From positions 1 to 58,450 of the forward strand of contig CANGCK010000018.1 of the NCBI GenBank assembly GCA_947452295.1: DNA of 58,450 bases, in the 5' to 3' direction. The position numbers and the translations under genes were made by a program. Each line of letters starts with the position of its first letter. Within the stretch, counting starts at the first letter, position 1. The stretch is from Sphingobacteriia bacterium. Lineage in GTDB: Bacteria > Bacteroidota > Bacteroidia > Chitinophagales > Chitinophagaceae. The notes under the pieces are model-generated. The model searched no databases and was not told the origin of the DNA. It saw nothing but the letters and a program-made list of their open reading frames with translations. Of the stretch, positions 54,801 through 58,450 are shown piece after piece.

Positions 54801-57743
54801 ATTTGGCAACGGCCTATTGGTTATGTTTAATGGTAAATTAGCAGCATAAGCACCGTAATAGTTATTACTGGTTACTTTATAAGATGCTGTTCCGGTACCC
54901 TCTTCTAACACTAAATTATCTACTCCATGTACATCATTAGAGGCACCCGTTTTTGCTCTAAATACATGTTTCCAAGTTGATTTATTTGCAGTTATATATG
55001 CAGCGGGTAAGGCTACTTTATCAAATACAACAACACCATCTACTTTTACAGTTGCTAAGCCAGTAGAATCTAATATTAGTTCTATTGCACTTCTTTTACC
55101 TATCCATGAAGTATTATTGGAATATGCTACTAACCCGAGAGAGGTATTTGGTGTTCTACCTGGGGCATCATTTTTATTTCCATACATTAAGCGTATACCC
55201 TTCTCGCCCCAGCTATTTTCATAATCATCGAACGATAAAGAAAGTTTAGTGCCCGTTCCAATTATCGCTGAGGGCGAAGTGGCATTAATAGTTGCATCAT
55301 CGGCAAAGCTATAACTGATACCATCCGCACCACCCGATGATTTATTGGTTATTAATGTAAAATTAACCTTATACCTTTTTTCATTGTTTCCACTAGCTGG
55401 CACCATAAAACCACCAGCACTGTTATCTATTGACTTGGTTAACCCAATAAAATCACCTGCCCAAGATGTGGTACCATAAAAAGTAGCACCCTTTAATGCG
55501 CTATCATTAAAATTATTGCTGTAATAAGTTCTATATGTTTGATTAGTAGGCGTACCGCTTACAACACCACTAGTAACATCAAAACTCAATCCATCCGGTA
55601 ACGGATGACTTAATTCATAACCACCAACTTGTATTTTTCTAACTTTGTCGTAAGTATAATCAGATACATACAATGTTGCGTTGGTGCCATCAAACAATAA
55701 ACCGGCAGGCCTTGCAAAAGTTGCACCTAATCCAACGCCATCATCTGCACCGGCTGTACCAGCAACAGAACCTGCAAAGGTTGAAACTGCTCCGTCGGGG
55801 GTTATTTTTCTAACGATGTTATTGCCTACTTCGGCTACATATAAATTTCCTGAACCATCCATTGCCATACCGTAAGGCTGGTCTAGTTTAGCATCAGTTC
55901 CTACCCCATCGGCATAACCTTGTGTACTTCCCGCAAATGTAGATACTACTCCATTTTGTATTTTTCTGATTTTGTGATTGTTTAATTCTGCCACATATAC
56001 TGCTCCACTCTTACTAACCAACACATTTTGTGGCTTATTAAAAGTAGCGGTTGTAAGTGCACTGCCATCGGTAGCACCAGCAGTACCAGTACCAGCAAAA
56101 GTGGCCACTTGCCATCCGCCATTGGTAAATCCACCCACCCAGTTAGAGGCAGTACCTGTTAAACCAAAACCCGTCATCACGCCATTTAAACTACTTCCAG
56201 ATGTTGCATTATTGGTAAGAGTAGTTACTCCTGTATTGGTGCCACCTGCTGTACCTTGGTCAAACTTAAAATAGGCTTTTAAACTATCTTCATTACCTGC
56301 CAAATTTTTGTGCAAATTCGCACGAATTTGATCAACTGTTCTGGCAGTACTCCAAATTCTAACTTCATCTATATTACCTTTCCATTTACGGTCTACTACC
56401 TGAGTATTATAACCTATTGCTGTTTTGTAGGTTGATTGTTGAATGGTACTTGCCGAACCGGTTGTTTGCGCATCCAAAGCACCATCTACATATAATGAAA
56501 TAAAAGTGCTGCCATATACCGCTGCAACATGGTGCCACTTTCCATCATTTACACTCTTATTACCCGTTACTAAAAAGTTGATATTGCCGGGTTTTGTTAT
56601 AGCAAATTCTAAAGCATTACCGCTTTGTGCACGAGACAATCTCCATGAATTATCGCCTTTTGAAGCAATGGTTTGCCATGCTTTATCAAATGCATCCACT
56701 TTAATCCATGCTTCTACCGTCATGGCAGCAGTAAAGTTTAAATTACTTGTTCCGCCTACTTCAATATAATCTGCTCCATCAAAGTTCAAAGAATTATTGG
56801 TAGATGCGTTGATGGTAGAAACAATAGGACTGATTTTACGAATTTTGTGATTATTCCAATCTGTAACATATATGTTATTACTTGTATCAATTGCAACAGA
56901 TGATGGATAATAAAATTGAGCCTGCTCAGGCAATGTAAAGTTTTCTAAATCACCTACTGAACCTGTACCAGCAAATGTAGTTACAGCTTGAGTACTAATT
57001 GTTATTCTACGAATTTTATGGTTCCACGGATCAGCTATATATAAATAAGTTTTAGAAGTATCTATCGCCACATCTTCTGGGGTATTAAACTTTGCCGCAG
57101 TACCTATCCCATCAACATCACCTGCTACACCCGCTACACCCGCAAAAGTAGTTACCACACCTGCTGGTGTGATTTTACGTATTGTATGATTATTACGATC
57201 TGCTAAATATATATTTCCAGCATTATCTCGCGCCATACCTCTTGGTCCATTAAACCTTGCAGCAGATCCAGTTCCATTGGTTGTTCCATGCGTTATGAAT
57301 GCGCCTGTATTACCCACAAAAGCACTTACAGTTCTTGGAACAGTAGCAGGAACAGCTGAGCCCCCCTGCACCGGACTAATCGGCGTAATTGCATTTTTGG
57401 TATAATAGGAAGCAGACGGCGAATAGGTTACAATGGGTAAACCAGCTGTATCTATCACAAAATATGGAGCCGCAACTTCTGTAGCTTTTTCATTAGTATT
57501 GTTGGTATTATTCACATTTGATGCGATAACACTTTCAACCCCTTTTTCTGCAGGTATATTATCCGCAATACTTACTTTCTCATCAAATGAAATCTTGGGA
57601 AATATTTCTTGTGCATACACAGTAAATACCGTGGCTAATGATAACACTATCACCAGCCCAATTAATGATTTTACCTTAAACTGCAAATTTTGCGACAAGC
57701 GTAACTTGCCCAATGACAGATTTTTAAATCTTTCGGATAACAT
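48828..57743 (-). CDS. Giant T9SS-secreted multidomain adhesin-like protein
   Basis: A 2971-residue protein. The N-terminal hydrophobic segment lies near 27-45 (VKSLIGLVIVLSLATVFTVYA). In order I see: NHL-repeat blades (FNGPRGMARDNAGNIYLADR), a LamG domain (about 320-500), NHL blades, a He_PIG-type segment with a lectin-like insert (GADGISYSFADD), more NHL blades, an Fn3-like unit, several YDG/MBG repeats (YDGTTVATVTAGTLSGV, YDGNAIAGVLPGELFGV), an Ig-like unit, and a C-terminal T9SS type A sorting domain (GNPIKGNAIQIMSKG, ASGMYLIRL). It should be carried across the outer membrane and bound at the surface. A PorP/SprF-type gene precedes it, as often seen for T9SS cargo. Confidence 0.85.
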   Translation of the reverse strand: MLSERFKNLSLGKLRLSQNLQFKVKSLIGLVIVLSLATVFTVYAQEIFPKISFDEKVSIADNIPAEKGVESVIASNVNNTNNTNEKATEVAAPYFVIDTAGLPIVTYSPSASYYTKNAITPISPVQGGSAVPATVPRTVSAFVGNTGAFITHGTTNGTGSAARFNGPRGMARDNAGNIYLADRNNHTIRKITPAGVVTTFAGVAGVAGDVDGIGTAAKFNTPEDVAIDTSKTYLYIADPWNHKIRRITISTQAVTTFAGTGSVGDLENFTLPEQAQFYYPSSVAIDTSNNIYVTDWNNHKIRKISPIVSTINASTNNSLNFDGADYIEVGGTSNLNFTAAMTVEAWIKVDAFDKAWQTIASKGDNSWRLSRAQSGNALEFAITKPGNINFLVTGNKSVNDGKWHHVAAVYGSTFISLYVDGALDAQTTGSASTIQQSTYKTAIGYNTQVVDRKWKGNIDEVRIWSTARTVDQIRANLHKNLAGNEDSLKAYFKFDQGTAGGTNTGVTTLTNNATSGSSLNGVMTGFGLTGTASNWVGGFTNGGWQVATFAGTGTAGATDGSALTTATFNKPQNVLVSKSGAVYVAELNNHKIRKIQNGVVSTFAGSTQGYADGVGTDAKLDQPYGMAMDGSGNLYVAEVGNNIVRKITPDGAVSTFAGSVAGTAGADDGVGLGATFARPAGLLFDGTNATLYVSDYTYDKVRKIQVGGYELSHPLPDGLSFDVTSGVVSGTPTNQTYRTYYSNNFNDSALKGATFYGTTSWAGDFIGLTKSIDNSAGGFMVPASGNNEKRYKVNFTLITNKSSGGADGISYSFADDATINATSPSAIIGTGTKLSLSFDDYENSWGEKGIRLMYGNKNDAPGRTPNTSLGLVAYSNNTSWIGKRSAIELILDSTGLATVKVDGVVVFDKVALPAAYITANKSTWKHVFRAKTGASNDVHGVDNLVLEEGTGTASYKVTSNNYYGAYAANLPLNITNRPLPNISYGTGVKSYLNYKSITPLTVTNTGGIVTTADGGFVISPDLPAGLTLDNTTGAISGKPTLVSAKTTYTVTAYNETGYDTTMFVLEIKPDLPILSYSTPNTFTKNTAISPLIPINSGGAMPNGTASIVSTFAGTGMAGIANGSATTAQFYNPAYLAIDKSDNLYVSDYFNHAIRKITPSGVVSTVTISTPLLMRFPTGIAINDAGVIYVAHTNNNGIQFISKIATNGTLTTLAGGLNNGYANGTGTAAKFWGIRGITLDTSGNVYANDVNNYRIRKISPTGVVTTVAGDGTYGNKNGIDSLAQFAILNDIARDSKGSLFITEIEGLGLRKWGTDRQVSTYVGTVNSYSSTLDGYRLSVRPASPRGVFVDASDNLFFTDNLKVRTVSLDGMVTTLAGSIRGYQDGPGATAQFSDGIQGIVTDKKGNIFVADAGNQVIRKIGILGYRIYPALPAGLSLDSTGKIIGTPTVASPLTTYTVYATNNDGTDTSTFQLAVNETASPVTPTVNTTTVTDVTTITAASGGRITNNGGAAVTARGIVWSTSSNPTVALTTKTVNGSDTGSFVSNLSGLQLNTVYYVRAYATNSVGTAYGPQMVFTTAAVPQPTATQLTITSPTGSFTKVYDGTTVATVTAGTLSGVAAGDEVTLNTIAVYTSNGVGTNKTITVSYTLSGKDAAKYKAPVNNTITTGVIQPIQLTVTTANLTKTKVYDGNAIAGVLPGELFGVKEGDNVIIRAQATYNNNAVATNKTITIAYTIDGANAANYLAPTTSSVTDGVITKATLVVTAKSDAKFVGETDVTGYKGIAVTGFVNGETIANINSSGLIITRSNSSTNTAGNYESVLVPEGLAATNYTFNYVNGNYSIVPADVLLVKIKDTVFTYGASPVFRVESAKYFKSGNSVVDLTSTTTVSGDTVKAKDGATTSKFNLTPLNALKSISGNTNVGSYTLDTSKVSLSVNVASVKVIGTYTITAKALTASSSGGATKEYDGTTSMEGVQLTLTGLIGNDNVQASGAGAFASKEVGTNLSYSIAGLTLNGIDASNYYLQNSSVSGTNGIITAKQLFISEPYVQNYKLFDNSTVADAEPGTLYGVAPGDDLYVTVAANFDNSNIGNNKTITLVYTLQGNSINNYIVPSNYTTTSGTIYNPQSITVSTDNIEGFSACVNAVSDVRSFSVAGTYITNSTTVTAPTGFEISLSETSGFSATLTLTAAQISVYGGIQIFVRMKALSATPAYASIVISTAGVSNANVYLSGYVIPNPTAPTITTHPTASVKVLTGNAINLSVTGTGVGAYQWKRNGSLIGGANTSAISISAAELTDSGSYTAVLSPVGSSNGCGDISSNSAVVRVVDTLYSTAAGALGTLASWGVETNGSGNNPTSFTNRTSHVYQLRNRTSNAASLAANFTIAGTLDVNSTELTVGNGYTLQAGKISRSAGGTGVLNTSGNSSIKITGVNAGTSNLYFKAGSWLKNLTLLAGAPANLNSTLSIVDSGTVTCGDVFVTNNNLTLKSTNIGDASVGVGSESGGYITGNVGVERYMGSTRQWRMIGFPFVSDVSASTISSFYPGNGYLAYWYDESLDDGIYGNSGPGNAGWMQYTTTSTNQPTTKGLLILGGNTNNFKIASEIKTGSQTIPLSYSTGRSNRGWHLVGNPFASKIDWDVIMDLTSNQSQTIARAVYRWDPELPGYASYINGFATGRQSNVIENGASFFVQLTEGAAVLTIPEASKTSAVPDGRLFAVPNTGEIRDFSDGSSKSIVKLYLQKQDDVVADQVVVRWGNGTATDGFDYAYDAYDMGRKAGPDLGILGADNNLYSIFHGSRLNSAPSENRVIALNTANLEESNYYVLKTELLSPLEGNNQAYIYDKYTGEYIAIEAAVKTYSFKVNADTLSKSVQRFALVFNKLSAAAGEDNDNATNAGMQVIGNPIKGNAIQIMSKGNYKNVSWQLVNNNGMVMSTGTLSDVRKGMQYTIKSTKEMASGMYLIRLNGDSKALPTLKAIK

Positions 57744-58128
57744 GGATTTTAAAATTGGATTTTAAACAATTAGTTTGGAAACCTTTGGTTCAAATATAAG
57801 ATTTTATAATAAATAAAAAAGATTTTAAAAGTCTAACCAATTAAATTTTGGATGATTTTTCGCTCCTTTTTTATTGACTATCAATTACTTATGGTTTGAC
57901 ATATTGTTTTATTTTTATATTTTTTTTATTGTTTTTTTGTATCGCTAAATATTATACTATGCCTACTTATAAACTCAATTTCATTTCATTTATTGTTGTA
58001 TATGGTAGTTTATAGTTAACCAATTAATTGTAACTTATCAATTTGATTCAATAAAAACATTTATTTAATCAATTATAAGCTATTGATAATCAATAGTATT
58101 GATTGTACAATATTATTCAGCTTGGTGA
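57744..58128. other. Intergenic region upstream of the giant gene
   Basis: A very AT-rich gap of 385 bases. On the minus strand TATATTTG (57791-57798) matches the -7 consensus TAnnTTTG about 48 bases upstream of the giant gene's start; no clear -33 partner is seen. I find no gene, RNA or strong repeat in the rest. Confidence 0.4.
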
Positions 58129-58450
58129 TTACTTTAAATATACTGCTAGCCCCATTTCGTATTGCTGACTAGATACATTGGCAATCTTCACATTCGTATT
58201 GTAAAAGAAATTTGCTTCACCCAAACCGTTCTTTCTTAATCCAGCGCCAGCTCTTACATTGCCGATGCTTTGGTACATTGCCATTACATGCAATAATTTA
58301 TTGTATTCCACTTGTGCGCCGCCCTCTAACACCGATTCGGTATTTGTATACGTTTTATACATCAACACCGGTTTAAACTGTATTTTATCCGCAGTTTCAG
58401 ATAAATTATAATACAATCCTACCTGATACTTCGCAGCATTTGAAGTGGTA
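58129..58450 (-). CDS. PorP/SprF-type T9SS membrane protein, C-terminal part
   Basis: The frame is open to the right edge of the window, so the gene starts beyond it; the apparent start at 58416 is an internal Leu codon. The 106 visible residues are amphipathic strands (IQFKPVLMYKTYTN, LLHVMAMYQS, GAGLRKNG) ending EMGLAVYLK, as in the C-terminal half of PorP/SprF-like outer-membrane proteins. Such proteins help anchor or secrete T9SS cargo and are commonly encoded just upstream of giant cargo genes, as here. The short visible length limits certainty. Confidence 0.7.
   Translation of the reverse strand, partial: TTSNAAKYQVGLYYNLSETADKIQFKPVLMYKTYTNTESVLEGGAQVEYNKLLHVMAMYQSIGNVRAGAGLRKNGLGEANFFYNTNVKIANVSSQQYEMGLAVYLK

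Overview
This looks like a chromosomal segment from an AT-rich member of the Bacteroidota, most plausibly the Chitinophagales/Chitinophagaceae. That placement is an inference from gene content and style: a SusC/SusD pair with glycan-binding lipoproteins, a type IX secretion (T9SS) cargo protein with a PorP/SprF-type neighbour, a PID-CTERM protein, membrane-spanning propeller/HTH regulators, lipoboxes ending in SC or GC, and several TTG/GTG starts. I recognised no rRNA, tRNA or CRISPR array.

Layout. (1) 1-7331: the 3' end of an IS30-type transposase, then a low-GC, all-minus run of small secreted or lipoprotein genes of unknown function, a TRASH-type zinc-finger membrane protein, and a uracil-DNA-glycosylase-fold protein with a small partner. 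This is accessory DNA. (2) 7801-10636: a membrane-anchored propeller/regulator and a DUF4143-type ATPase, the latter preceded by three 20-bp palindromes at an exact 33-bp period. (3) 10850-20256: an acyltransferase, then a hydrogenase locus. The minus-strand operon encodes the small subunit, large subunit, cytochrome b and maturation protease; the divergent plus-strand operon encodes a small HupE-like protein, HypA, HypB, HypF and HypC. The small subunit carries the six-cysteine proximal-cluster signature of O2-tolerant group 1d [NiFe]-hydrogenases. HypD and HypE are absent from the window. (4) 20339-32981: a beta-glucan (laminarin-type) utilisation locus with SusC, SusD, two surface glycan-binding lipoproteins, two GH16 enzymes and a divergent propeller-TM-HTH regulator. 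(5) 33058-39619: a respiratory operon with an ethylbenzene-dehydrogenase-type haem protein, two small c-type cytochromes, a DUF5777-like outer-membrane protein, a twin-arginine mini-protein, a HybA-like four-cluster ferredoxin, an NrfD/HybB-like quinone-interacting subunit and a C-terminally anchored protein. No catalytic molybdopterin subunit is present. (6) 40026-45998: a DabA-DabB inorganic-carbon uptake pair followed in the same direction by a SulP transporter. (7) 46115-58450: a small secreted protein, a TPR/AraC-type regulator, a PID-CTERM protein, a 2971-residue T9SS adhesin-like protein and the end of a PorP/SprF-type gene.

How it fits together. The hydrogenase can feed H2-derived electrons to quinone in air, the NrfD/ferredoxin/cytochrome operon is a second quinone-linked electron route, and the Dab/SulP operon supplies inorganic carbon. 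That combination suggests a heterotroph that supplements polysaccharide degradation with H2 oxidation; no RuBisCO is visible. The promoter regions of the hydrogenase and cytochrome operons share a 21-bp element (18 identities) containing an FNR-like palindrome, suggesting co-regulation. The most unusual items are the cytochrome operon with its split-off twin-arginine module, this shared operator, the 33-bp-phased palindromes, the helically phased direct repeats between susC and its regulator, and a REP-like palindrome that encodes the C-terminus of the hydrogenase maturation protease.
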